Positions 45,620-58,500 of a DNA stretch of 64,000 nucleotides are shown piece by piece; the stretch's first letter is position 1, and every line of letters begins with the position of its first letter. The stretch lies in assembly GCA_023105745.1 (NCBI GenBank), contig JALGQZ010000011.1:43802698-43866697 (forward strand), in the 5' to 3' direction. The translations under genes and the position numbers were made by a program. Under the pieces are notes generated by a model. That model made no database searches. It saw only the letters and a program-made list of their open reading frames with translations, and was not told the DNA's origin. The stretch is from Austropuccinia psidii. Lineage: Eukaryota; Basidiomycota; Pucciniomycetes; Pucciniales; Sphaerophragmiaceae.

Positions 45620-47043
45620 TATCAGCCTGTGACTCAAAATCAGAGCACAAGCATGACAGCCAAATACCATAAACCAATGGTAAAGCCAAGATACCACCAA
45701 AACATGGAGCTGAGCCAAATCAGCGCAAAAGGTATCAAAATAAAGAGGAAACTAACCTCTTTCCAAATATAAAAATCCCATCATTCTACAACAAAGAATA
45801 ACAAAGTTATTCCTTCTCAAAGTTGTTGCTGAGCATAAACCTTAATTTTCACCTCTCATCTGAAATCCAGAGTAAGAGGCTTAACCCCAGGAAATGGGAA
45901 TTAGGATTGAAGCTCTGAGTAAGTGCTATCCAATGGTACTAGCCAAAATGAGCTAACACAAAAATTGCAGAGGTTATGACCAAAATAAGGTCCAATAAAG
46001 GTGAACAAAATATTCACCTCTCATCTAACTTCTACAATTTGAGTGTGAGATACTTAAAGTGGGTTTTTTTGGAAAGAGAAAAAACAGGGCTACCTGATGG
46101 TGCCTTTTATTCATTCATATCTCATGTAGAACAAATGTTTTGGAGCAAATAAGCTCCATACAGATATTGAGAAAATCATATGTATGAATAACAAAACTTG
46201 TACATGGCATAACTTTGACATATTTAATGTTACCCATAAAAAATGAGGTACCATTGCGTAGATCTCAGACAGGGCTACAAAATTAGAAAACACTGAGCTC
46301 AATATCTTTAAAACTGACAAAGCTATAGCAGTTTTTAGCTAAGCATACAACAATTGGGGCAATAAACCTTTAATGTGGGATAATATCCAACAACCATGAT
46401 TATGAGGTGTCAAACCGACAAAGAAGCATGTTTATAATTCAATACCTCATAGTTCATTAAATACTGGGGGCCCATACAGGTTCTATACAGCATTCTACGC
46501 GTCATACATGTCAGAAAAGGGCTGTGTGGTCCCCAGATGAAAATTTTCACCCTGTATTGGTGAAAACCTCCCAGATGTGGTTTCATAGCCACTTCTGAGC
46601 CCAATGAAGTGTATACAGGCTGTGTGGAAACCACAAGCCAGTACCCAGAAGTAAAAAACTCTTCACTTCCTGTATGTGTATAGTCTAGAGGGCCATTCCA
46701 CCCCATTTTAGGATAAAAGGAGGCCTTTTCTCTACCAGAAAAGGTTTCCTCATCCTGTTCTTAAATTCCTGCACAGTAAAACTGTTAGAAAAAGTTATAC
46801 TCTTGGAACACAAGTCAGGTATACTTTAGTTCTTATTATAGTAACCCAACGGGTAAGACTGCACCCAGGGCTTTCAACAGCGCTCAACACCACTATTTAT
46901 TAATAGTAAAGCCCTTATTACTTTATTTTTAAACCATTCTCATCATCTTCAACCCCTTTTTTTAAATTAACTTGATTGTGTCACAGCAACATTGAAATTT
47001 GTAAATAATATTATTATAACTTCATAATAGACTCAGCCTGAGA
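45620..47043 (+). repeat. Solo family-H LTR inserted in element D integrase
   Basis: From TATCAGCCTGTGACTC to GACTCAGCCTGAGA, 1424 bp. Flanking CTTCA (45615-45619) and TTTCA (47044-47048) fit a target duplication with one mismatch. D rejoins as NASTGKTPAM. It aligns with 62140-63527 and, inverted, with 51142-52578. AGGATAAAAGGAGGCC (46710-46725) may be a TATA region. Confidence 0.85.
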
Positions 47044-47705
47044 TTTCAACAGGAAAAACTCCTGCAATGTTGGAAAAAGGATGGAACCCTAAACTTCCAG
47101 TTGATACTTTAAAGAGAGATTTAGTTTATGTTAACCCAACTGCTTTGAGATTTAAGCCATTGGGTGATAAATTAAGGCATCATGCAAATAAAAGCATGAA
47201 TAATTCCTTTGAATATGCTAAACAAAAGGGTGATAAAATTCATAAAACCCCAGAATTCGAAGTAGTGGACTTAATACTAGTTTCAACATTGAGCTGTAAC
47301 TATATTGGAGGCCCAAAGAAATTGAAAGATTCCTTTACAGGAAGATTTATTATTAAAGCTCTCCATGGGACAAATGCAGTACAAGTTGAACTGTCAGGAG
47401 AATTGGAAAACAAAAATCCAGCTTTCCCTTTCAGTCTAGTAAAGAATTACACTTCAACTCATAAGAAATCATTTCTTTTTGAAAAGGAAACATCCTTAGA
47501 AGTAACACAACTTAATCAAAGTGAAGAAAAAAAGGTGCTAAAGGTATTGAAAGAAAGAAGACTTAGTGGAAAAAATGAAAGAGAATACAAAGTCAGGTAC
47601 AGAAATCAACAACAGGAAGATGAGTGGATTTCAGAAAGTAAAATACCTTATTCCCAAAAGTTTCTCAGAAGATTCAGACATGAGAGAAGACCAATTCCTC
47701 AATAA
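47044..47705 (+). pseudogene. Element D: integrase C-terminus and chromo-like tail
   Basis: Open from 47067: [71 protein letters not shown] and the tail NEREYKVRYRNQQQEDEW and [14 protein letters not shown], ending at a TAA. It is the best-preserved piece of D. A polypurine tract follows at 47827-47838. Confidence 0.85.
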
Positions 47706-47839
47706 AGAATTTGAATTTTGTGCTTTTCACCCTTAAAAATATATGTAGAAAGGTTAGATAGTGGATTATACCCCCAGGTAAATTGGGGGTATACTACAAA
47801 GGAAGAATTGTAGTACAATTTCTTTTGGTGGTAGGGAAT

Positions 47840-50002
47840 TTGAGCCTGTGAGGTATGTATGACATACCCATAACACCAAAAATAGCTTTATACACCGTTG
47901 TTTTAGTACTGAACAGACTTATGAATTGGATTTGAGATAAAAAATAACATAAAATAATTATATCTTTTTTTGGATAAGAAGATTTATAGTTATTACGTCA
48001 TTTTTGGATTCCACTCCAAAAATAACCTAGGGCATACCCATAAGATCTTATACCAAAAAATGGTTATTTCTTATTTTATTGGAAGATTTAAGAATCTCAC
48101 CATACAATTGCAACTTTTTTAGCATTTTTTTCAACTTTTATTTTTAAGGTTGAATAATATTAAATTTAAAGTTGCATAACATTTATGAAAACTTACCATA
48201 ATTGTAGTGAAAATTGAGATGTTTTGTATATTTACTGAATTGGCTAAGGATTTTCCATACAGAATGCAAATCCTGTGTGAGATCAAGTCAAAAGGGATTT
48301 AGACCATAGTATGGCTTTAAACAAATAAAAGGGTAAAACCCATGCAGAAAGGTGGGACAAAGGAAAAAGACCAAACAGAGCTGGGGTACCCAGCTCTTTG
48401 GATCTGAAAGAATTCAATATAGGTTTTCCACCTGTATTTGAGGGTTTTCAACCTTATTTAAAGGTTGAAATTAGACTTTGATCCAAATGGAAATATTAAA
48501 CTGGTTTCATCCCAATTCGGACCGGAATTTCAAGCTGCCAAAGGGTAAATCCCAATGTGAAAGCTTGAAATCAAGGTTTTAAGAACTTTCAAAGCTTAAT
48601 TAAGCTTAGAACTTTAAATTAACAAATATAAAAACCTGATCCAAAGCTAACATTTGGTGTGTATTGCTATTTTAAGTGGAAAAATATCAATAACTTCAAA
48701 AACTCAATAAAAATCCCATTCTTAATGGATTTACTTGAAAGTTTCACACAGCCATCAAAATAATGTTATCTGGGAAAAATCAAATTTTAAGCTTACCTCT
48801 CAAACAGTTTTAATTGCTAATTAGCCTTTAAATTGAAAACTCTCATTATTATCAAATAAAATTAAGATTCCTTGAAAAATTAATTAAAAATTCAGTTTAA
48901 GAGATTTTTTCTTCAAACTTCATTTTTAAGTCGTTCATGTTATGAAATTTAATTAAAATAAACTTATTTTATATTGAAGTTTAAAATAATTAATCCAAAA
49001 GAGTCTTAAAGTTACTTGGAGCTAAGAATAATACTGGTAACTTTAAATTGGAATTAAAAATCAGTTACCATAAGTTATGAACCTCATTTTTAAGTTTTTT
49101 TTTCAGTTTTTATCTGAGCACGCCCTCTATATCCATTATGAGTCATGGAAGCTGCTCTTCAGGCATAAAAGGAGTTTACACATAGCTGTTTTGCCAACAC
49201 CAATCATCATTCCAATCAAATTAGACATTTTGAACTGATAATATTTTATTAAATATAAAATGTTATATTATTGAAGTAATTCTTGAGTTATTTTACTCTT
49301 TCTAAATTATAAATAAAGAATTGGAATTATAGAATTTATATTATATTGTTGTAATCACCAATGATAGATTTTATTATATAAAATTGTTCTCTTAAAATAT
49401 CTTTAAATCCACAAATTCCTCTAAAAACTCTTTGATCTTGTTTTTTAGCATAAAAACATTCTTTATCTTTTAAGCTATTGATTTTTGGCTTGTTTTTCAC
49501 TTATAAATATTATTTGATATAATATTTGTTTTTGTTTGACTTGTTGTATTAAATAAATATTATAAGTAAGTTTCCTTTAAATCTCTATATATTTTTATCT
49601 AGTATTAGTCTTTTTATATAGAGTTTTTCTCTAAGGATTATCTCTGCACAGTGTTTGTGATAATTACTTTTATAAATTGTATTTATATATTATTTATAAG
49701 TGGATAAATGTCTTTATTTTCCACATTTAATTGTCTCATTAAGAGCTTTACACTTCTTATTTATATAACTGTCAGCTACTAGAATAATAATAGATTAATT
49801 ATAATTCATTATTATTATTACAATTTTTATTATTAAGTTATTTAATAATATTCAAATTTCTTTTTTCATTACATAATTATTTCTAATAATTATATACATT
49901 TGTTGTTATAATATTTAGTTATATTATGTTTTCAACTGAGGACAGTCATAGTACTCTTGATATTTCTTACTATTATCAACAGTTTCATAGACAAACCTTA
50001 CA
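47840..50002 (+). repeat. 3' LTR of element D
   Basis: Begins TTGAGCCTGTGAGG (first bases altered from TGTGAGCC) and ends CAGTTTCATAGACAAACCTTACA-like sequence at 50002, homologous to the family-B LTR end. About 2.16 kb. GCATAAAAGGAG (49163-49174) is a TATA-like site. No partner 5' LTR is present in the window. Confidence 0.75.
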
Positions 50003-50860
50003 TTATATAGGGCTTTGAATTATTTAATAGCTTCAATCCATCCATTGATTGGAGGTAGGTTCTGATCAACTTTGATCCTTATGATAAGGACTCTAGTAAT
50101 TCCCCTCAGTAATGACTTGAGAACTAATGGTTCAGCTCTTGTTTTTGATTCTAGAAAAACATCTTTCCCCTCTGTTTTCCTCATTTCTCTTTCTCATCCC
50201 CATCTTCCATTACTAATTGCTAGAGATCAAGTCTTCAAAGAGATAAAAGATTCTGGAAAAGATATTCCTATACCTTCACTTCACTTCTTATATTAAGATG
50301 TGGACCTTCCTCCTTCATCTCAACATGCCTCCCTGGAAAAGCTATGGGATGATGAGGTAGATCCTGAAGAGATTAAATCTGTGAAAAGGGTTTCTTAACC
50401 TTTCTATAACCAAGCTTTGAATGAGCTCTCCATATTAAAATGCATATAATCTTCCTCAACACTTTCCCTTTTGTCACCATATCAAATTAGAGGTTTCTCC
50501 AACTACATCTAGGGTCATCTAATATTTTTGAAACCAATATTCATAGACACTCAGAGAATAAATTTTAGAGAATTCAGAGAAATATTTCATGTGGCCAAGA
50601 TCCTCTTCATCAGGATCACCTTTCCTATTTTTTAAAAAGGAGGATGGGGGCCTCTGTTTGTGTATTGATTATGGTTATTCAAATTGTTTTAGTGTGGGAT
50701 CAAATAAGGAAGTCCTTTAGGGGGAATTCAAAGGGAGTCAATTCTCACTTGATGAAGCTTCCTGTAACCAAGGGTGCTGATGGTGGTTTATCTTCCCCTC
50801 TGAATGTACCAAAAACAATTTTCCTACTGAGTTCACTCATCAAAGAACTATTATTTTGGC
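50003..50860 (+). pseudogene. Remnant of a second Ty3/Gypsy lineage (pre-RT and RT start)
   Basis: The frame at 50072-50296 ends in KDIPIPSLHFLY; after it DVDLPPSSQHASLEKLWDDE and VDPEEIKSVKRVS are readable, then a decayed stretch, then SSSSGSPFLFFKKEDGGLCL and CIDYG around 50590-50670. The last block is the RT entry motif (KK-DGG-R-CVDYR) of the widespread Gypsy type. It differs from the A-F elements, whose equivalent is GDFRALN. What follows (50670-50860) I cannot place. It directly abuts the LTR of D. Confidence 0.6.
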
Positions 50861-51141
50861 TTTAAAGCTATAGAAGACAAATTAAGAAGTTTTCTATCGT
50901 ACTAAACAAAGAATAAGACTAAATTCAAAGCAAGTAAGCTTGAGGTGATGTATAAATTTGAGTTGTTTTTAATAATATGATACGACTTTTTTTTTGACTA
51001 GTAATTTTCAAAGGTAAATTTCATGTATAAATTTGATAAAATAAAAATAATTGAGTGGCTATAATATCTTTTAAGTGTATTTTTAGATTTGATATTGGGT
51101 GGAATATATGTAATAATTAGAAATGAGATATTGTTTGATGT
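50861..51141. other. AT-rich spacer, nothing recognised
   Basis: No open frame with recognisable content and no repeat to other parts of the window. Confidence 0.5.
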
Positions 51142-52578
51142 TGTCAACAGTTGGGATTAGCTAGAATATAGAATAATATGATTTTGAAATTCATAATCAA
51201 GTTATTGAAAGTTTTATCTATTACTGTGAAATGGATGAAAGCTATAAGAATGGTTTTATTGAAGTATTCAGGGCTTTACTGTGAATAAATAGTGATGCTG
51301 AGCACTTCTGAAAGCCCTGGGTGCAGTAATTATTGATTTTTTAGCTATGGTAAGTACTGCAATAATAATATTAAAGTATACCTGGCTATTCTGAAAGAGT
51401 CAAGCTGATTTTGAACAGCTGTACTACATAGGAACTCAATAGAAGGATGGGTATTCCTCTTTTGGGCTCAGACAGGTCCCTTTTTATTCTGAAATGGGGT
51501 GTAAGGACTATTAATCCTTACCACCTAGTAAGAATGAATTATTTATCACTCCAGAGGGTAGTATTATGGCTTAGAGAGACCTTCATAACCTGTATTGGGC
51601 TCAGATGTGGTTCTTGAAACCACATATGCACAGTTTTCCTCAATACAGGGTGAAAATGTTTATCTGGGACCTCACAGCCTTCTTCAGATGTGTCTGATGT
51701 CTAGAACTATGTACAGTACTTGTATGGTATCCCTATAAATGCCAAACTATGAGTTATTGAAGGATATAAAACCTAATTTGTAGAGCTGACACCTCATATT
51801 CAAGAATTTGGGAAAATATCCCACAGTATGGGAGTTTTGACAGTACTTCAAAATCTTGACTATAAAACCACCATAAATTTGACATTTTTACATATAGATA
51901 GAACAGAAGCGACCCACCACATACCCACTGATAGGTTCTACACAATAATACCTCATCTGGTACGATTACCTTTAAATATGGCAAAGCTATACCAATTTGA
52001 CATTCTATTGTTCAGATATGGATTTTGCTCAAATCCTTTATTAAGCTAATTTTCTTAATAAATTTTGATACAGTTGAGATAAAGAAATATGGATGTCACC
52101 TTTGGAAGGCGCTGATTGTTCTCTTTCCCAAAATAACCCATTTTAAGTATCTCAAACTAAAGCTGTAGAAGTTAGATGCGAGGTGAATATTTTTTTTCAC
52201 CCTTATCTGGTCTTTGTTTTGCCATAACTTCTGTAATTTTGATGCCATCTAAATTTTGATAGTATCATTAGATATCCCTCATTAAGAGCTTTATTTTGAA
52301 GACCTATTCAGCTGGAATATTCCTCTTTCCTTACATTTTAGATAAGAGATGAAAATCAAGGTTTATGCTCAGTTCTTGCTTTGATCTGGAATAATTTTTG
52401 ATTCTTTTTCCTATGTCTATGGGATTTATATATTTGTAAAGAGATGAATTTCCTCTGTCTTTGAATAAAATTAATGAAAGAAATTCTGAATTCACTTTTT
52501 GGTGGTATTTTTCTCTAACATTAGTTTATGGTATTCTGCTATCATTCTTATGCTCTGGCTTTGAGTCACACGCTGACA
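51142..52578 (-). repeat. Family-H LTR, minus strand
   Basis: The right end reads TTGAGTCACACGCTGACA, the reverse complement of TGTCAGCGTGTGACTCAA, which fits the family-H start and suggests the undamaged terminus TGTCAGCC. The left end near TGTCAACAGTTGGG is uncertain. Shared interior blocks include AGGGCTTTACTGTGAAT and GACACCTCATATTC. No target duplication was seen. It is more diverged than 45620-47043. Confidence 0.75.
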
Positions 52579-55500
52579 AACACACACACAAAATGAATTT
52601 TCAAGAAGAACAATTATTTAACTTTTCCTGTCAATATTGTTAAGAAAACTAATCATACTATCACTTAATTCTCCCATATTTTTGTGAGTTTCCAAGTCTT
52701 TTTATTAGTTTCCATATTTAATATGAATATTATTAACATCTATAATTTTTCAACATTTTTCTGTATTTGGAGAATTTTAAATATCTGTATTTGAATACAC
52801 ATTGAAAACCCTCAAATTCCAAGGTGATTGAAATTTTGGCTTCAGAAGTGTCGCCTATTTTTGCTAAGTCTGCAGAGAAATGGATAGAGGTCTAAGGAGA
52901 CTTGATAGAAGAACTAAATAAAGTATGTTGAAATTTAATTAAAGCTTTGTCACTTTAAATTAAAAAATAGATGAAAACAATTAAATCATAGGAAGAATTT
53001 GACTCAGATACTGATATTAATTGGCTGACAATTTCAGAAATTGAAGTTACAATTGCAAAAATATATCAAGAGCATGTTTTTTACTTCTTCTACCCAGAAT
53101 TATATGTTCTCCCCACTTCTGTACTCCAAAATAATTACCTAATATCTTAATTTTTTTTTCAAAGGTGGTAGTCATTTTTTACCTCTGCAAATTATGATCT
53201 CAAATCCCTTTTCAGGTGCCTCCATAGATGGCATTTGCAATAATCGCTCTGCACTTCAGGAACTAACATGGGCCATACAATATTAAGATAATTGTATTTT
53301 TTATGGCTCTTAATTCCATCTACCTTGAAAATATCATTAAAATTTCTTACAAATTGACCCAATAATCTATCTTATTAGCTTTTGTGTTTGTATATTCCCA
53401 CTCTATTTTTCTTGTAAACGTCCCTATGCTCAATTCATTTCCTTAATTTCTGTGTATTCTGATACTAAAAAAATATTCTTAAATATTGATAGAAGTCCTG
53501 ATATTTTGCCTTAGAACCTTTTTCAAACACACACCCAGCATTCAAAAAATTAGAATATTTTTACCACTATTTTATTCCATTGATCTTTACAAGTCTCAAG
53601 TTCACTTTTTCAAGCTGATATCAAAAACCAGAGTATTGAAGAAAAATATGTAGATCAAATGCCTAATTCTACCTCAGCCAAAATATTAAAGAAACCGTAA
53701 ATATAAATCAGGAAAGGTTCTTAAAGCATATTTATTAAGAGCTAAAGAGTACTTAATAGGAGTATAAATTAACACATAATATTTGTATATGTTTTTGATC
53801 GGCAAACTGGTTTCAAAGCAACTGTTTAGGGAAAATATATCAAAAGATAATTAGAAGGTTTGAAGTAAATTGCAGTTGTCTCTACATAATAGAAATCTTA
53901 GACCTACCAAGAAAATACCTGTCTTGGTTGGTAAGTTTCATCCCTTCATGCAGACACCTCCCATTCCAAATATAAAAGAACAGTAGAGAAATTTTCAAAG
54001 CATAGGAAATGTGATTAAAGGAAATTTTAGGAAGATTAACAAATGTATGAAAATATTTTGTAAGAGATCAGAATCTTAAGAAATATTTAGGATTAATGAA
54101 TTCAATAGATAAAAGAAATTATTCTTATGAATATTTTGAGCTTAACGTATAAGCTGTCCACAGAAATTGATATAATTACTCCTAAGAATGCATTTAAATA
54201 AATAAATTAACTGACACATAGAAAAAATACTCTTTGGTATTCTCAGCTCCACTCTAGTTTCAGTAAGAGCCCTCAACACAAAAACTCAATGCAAAATAAG
54301 TATGTAATAATAAATTTGAAGACTAAATCTAAAGATAAAGTTGGGATTAAATTCAAAAATTGGCAAAAATTAAGCAGGAATACTAGAAAAAGGAGAAGAA
54401 ACATAATTCATATTCGATATTAAGGCACACCATGAGCAGGGAGGATTCGAGATAGTATGAGGAATCAATGAAAACTATTACCAATAGAATATGGAATGGT
54501 GGCTTCCAGTAATGGTGGAACAAACGAGGAGATACATAGAATAAGTCAACAAGCACCTGGCTTAGTAAGCGTTAGGAGATAACAGACCTGGGAATCCAAT
54601 TTAACCAAGAACCTTGAATTTTATTCAATAAATAACAATGGAAACACAAATCAAAGTTTTCTCATAGTTACAAGTCCTCAGCACAAAAATCCCATATTAC
54701 TTATCAAACCAATAACTTACATCATTTTCCAAAAAAATAATTTTATTATTTTCAGAAATTTCATAATTTTGATGTAAACCCCTAAAGAAAATTATCCAAG
54801 CCAAAGAATTTGAAACCCTGTCACTATATTTTACTTGGACACCCATAATTTAGTCCACAAAAGCTGTAATTGGAGGCCCCCTATTACCTTTTTCATTTTT
54901 GCGTCATTCTGTTTTACCCTCAAAGAGATTTAAGTGGCATTAATAAATACCTGACTAGCAGGGGAGCTTGTTCTATAGTAGTCTTTTCTTATTTTTGCAG
55001 GGATAATAGAAGGTTACATTATTCAAATATGCAATATAAAAGATGTTTTTATAAAACTAGATTTATGAAATAATTTTTCGTTATTGAAGACAATCATTTC
55101 TTTGAAGCAAGCCATTTTTTCATAAAAAGAAAGAATAATAATATATTAAAGAGTTTATTTTGTTATCAATTAATCATTTTTTTGTGATGTAAAAGGAGCC
55201 ATATTATAGGAATAAAAAAGTCACATATTACTAGAAAAATGAATCTTAAGTATAAATCTATATCACTCAAATTTTCCTTATCCCTAGTTTCTGAATATCA
55301 ATATAATACACTATAAAGAGCAGATATTTTATCATTTTTCTGGAATTGTTTTTCTAGTCTTTACAGCTTAGAGATAGATCGTTTTTCATTAGTAATATGT
55401 GTCATTGTGCTTTTTTCCCATGAGAAAAGAATATGCATCTGACATCTTTTGTTCTATCTTTAATTTTTCTTGGAATCAGCTCAGTCTTAGATTTAAGTTC

Positions 55501-58500
55501 TATATGAAACTCGGTTGGTCCTAAAAAGATTTTTTGTTGTTACTCCTGATTTTTCTGGGAAGATGTAATATTTCAGAATTTTAATCTTTTGTTATTTTTT
55601 ATTTGAATGAAAAACTCAAATATTGAATTATTTGAATGTTATTAAAACATTATAGTGACTTAAAAACTGTTTTACAATGATTGTTTCATTTGTATCAATT
55701 CTATATTGAATTTCGAACTCATAAATTTTATCTCTATTTGATTTTCTAAATTAATTTCCTTCCTTTCGAATTCCTACATAGGTAAAATCAATTTCTTAGA
55801 TGAAGAAAGAATTTTTCTCAATTTTTTATGCTTTATTTTCAATTAATCATACTGTTTAATGAATTCTCCATAATTTCTATTTTCATAATTTTTTCTTCTG
55901 CTAGATTGTGCTTTTCTACTTTTCTGTTAATTTTAACAAGCTATTTATAGTAAAAAGTTTTATCTTTAATGGTTTGCTACTACTCTTCTCAACATTATAA
56001 TCATTTTTCATTGTCGTTTTTTATTATATTTCTTTGCTAGTTTTTCAAAAGTTATTCTGTACTAAATTTTAGTGTAATAGAGCCTAAAATAATTGGATTT
56101 TTGAAGCTGAGGCCCTATAGGCCCTCTTACCATAGTTTTCTAACAGTATTATTTAAAGTTTAATAAGCAAACAAGTAAAATGAGATAACAATTCTACAAA
56201 CATTTTGATCATAATGCAAAAAAATGAAAATCTTTTCATAATTGATAGTAGTTCTAGAAAGAGATGGGTAAACAATAGATCAAATATATTGAATTCCATC
56301 CTAGTGAATTAATTCTCAAAAAAATAATTAAAAAGTGATTTCATAATAAACCATGGTATCCATAAAACCAATACCCATGTGTTTATCATGTTCTTCATCA
56401 AATATTTGATTTTTTTCATTGAGCTCTTTTGGGAAAAAAGGTATATTTTAAAATGACTCTTGTGCTCATTTATAGAAAAGAAATGAGCACAAAAACATAT
56501 TCAATTCAATTAAGTAAGATTTTTTCAATGACTTCTAATCAAAACAACTCAATTTTGTTACCACTGCTTCAAAGTTTCAATTACTTTTATCTTGTTCCAA
56601 TAATTGAGGACCAACTTATTTATTTACTGAAATTTATAATCCCTTATCACTCATGGAGTGAGTCTTGAATAGATAAAATATCTATATTGATGTGATTTTG
56701 GTTGAATCAATCTAAGATAGTGATTGCAGACTGATATCACCATTTTTCAGGGTCTTTCAATAAGTATTATCCTTACAAAAGATATTTCTTCAAGTTTATC
56801 TTTTTTTATTCAATTAAGAAAACACTTGGTAATTTTATACACAAGTAATTCATATCAAAAAAATCAAACATAAATGGTTGGTGTACATATTTTTGGAGTT
56901 TATTATTCATAGATAAAAATTTGAGTAAAATGAATATTTTTCTCAATTTTTTAGTCAAACTCTTTGAAGGGTAGGAACAGCTATTCTAATTGATAGGTAA
57001 TATGATGAGACTTCATTCTATATTGTATATGGCTATGGCTGGATATCTAAAAAACTTCCAGGGACCTTGAAAAAAATTTCATCTTATTTCTGTGACTTCT
57101 TCCAGAATAATTGGATTCAAATTGATAATTATATCTGGGTTTTCAGCATTCATACCAAAAATACAGAATTTTAACTCTTAGACCACCTCAAAATTCAACC
57201 ATAAAATGCTCCATCACTATAGAATCTGTTGCTCATTTTGTATATTCATTGTGGTCAATTTTGATTTCTATTTTCTTGAAAAAATTGTTGAGACTCTTCA
57301 ATTCTAATTCTTCAGTTTTTCCTTTTCTCAACTAAGGCAAAAAAGATAATTATTTCATAAATTCCTCTCTCACATCCAATTATATGCACTATAGTGTTTT
57401 GAAAGTATTTATCCCTTAGTAAAACAATGGTATCCAAATGAAACTTTCTCTCAATATATCTTTAAAGAAATAAAGTTGGGGCCTTATAGCTTTACACCTT
57501 TACAAGAAGCTCATAACCACTCCACAAGGCTAAAACAGGGAACATCACATCCAGTCTTACCATTCATTGGATTGTGGCCCCGAACTCACTCCCTCTCTCT
57601 GATACTATTTCCACACCCACACCCCTAAAGATTTGATCAAGTAAAACAAAACAGTTTTCTAACCAGCTGAAATTATAGGAGTTGGAAATAATTCCCATTT
57701 TTATTTTAACCATATTTTCTTCCTGATATATTTCTTTATTCATATTTCATAACTGTTTCTTTATAGAAGAGAATTTTTAATTTGCTCCAAGTAATTGTTG
57801 TAAAAACGTTTTACCTTTTTGATCATGCAAAATTTAAGGTTTGTATTAGTTAATGAAGATAAGTAGTGTCGAGTAATATTTTATACTTCGCAAAAGTCAA
57901 TTTTATATCTGGTACATGTAATTAATAAAGAACCATAATCTATTCTTATTCCATTACTATTCAGAAAATGAGAAAAGTACATAAAGAAATTTTCCTTTCA
58001 GTATTATTAGATGTAAGAAAGTGATATTTTAAAAGAGAAAGTTCGGTCCCAATGAATTTTCGGCTGTCAATTTTCTTGTTCTCAGATGATGGATTCCATT
58101 AGTTTTTTTTAATTTGTAAACATATCTTTTAATTCGAATTTTCAAAGAAAGCACCATTTTAAAAGCAGAATCATCTCAAATGATGATTAGTCGAACTATA
58201 GAAGCTCCAATGAAGGCCAAACCTACTTCTATATCTTCACCCTTCTTAAAAATATCCAGCACTTGTTGCTTATTAGAATTCAATTTTTCATCAATGCACG
58301 CAGATGTTCTCTTCTTATGATCTAAAACAACCTCAATCCTAAAAACCATTATTTGATTCAACTTGAAAGAATTATCAATTTTTCAAACCCATAATTATAA
58401 GTCAAGGAATGTTTTGAATTGAAAAACATGATATACTTTGACCCATGATTTTTTTGAATGCACCTTTCCAAAAGTAACTGAAAACGTTTCTGAATCTTGG

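Larger units (their letters stand above)
17636..50002 (+). mobile_element. Element D: old, 5'-truncated Gypsy element broken by nested insertions
   Basis: D can be followed in six pieces of one gag-pol: 17636-18499, 20426-21885, 23632-24163, 24590-25151, 44530-45619 and 47044-47705, followed by a polypurine tract and a 3' LTR at 47840-50002. Between the pieces sit a family-B solo LTR, a family-C solo LTR, an LTR fragment, element F (with C inside) and a family-H solo LTR. Removing each insertion restores colinearity with element B, and exact 5-bp target duplications flank three of them. Many stops and substitutions show that D is dead. Confidence 0.85.

Noticed and set aside
51137..52583. Target duplication for the family-H LTR at 51142
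   Set aside because: GATGT on the left and AACAC on the right do not match, and the left boundary itself is uncertain.
52576..52592. CA-rich microsatellite-like run
   Set aside because: Very short; it coincides with the end of a family-H LTR and has no further structure.
57480..57620. Locally GC-richer patch that might be a gene end or RNA
   Set aside because: No open frame, no tRNA-like cloverleaf and no repeat partner seen.
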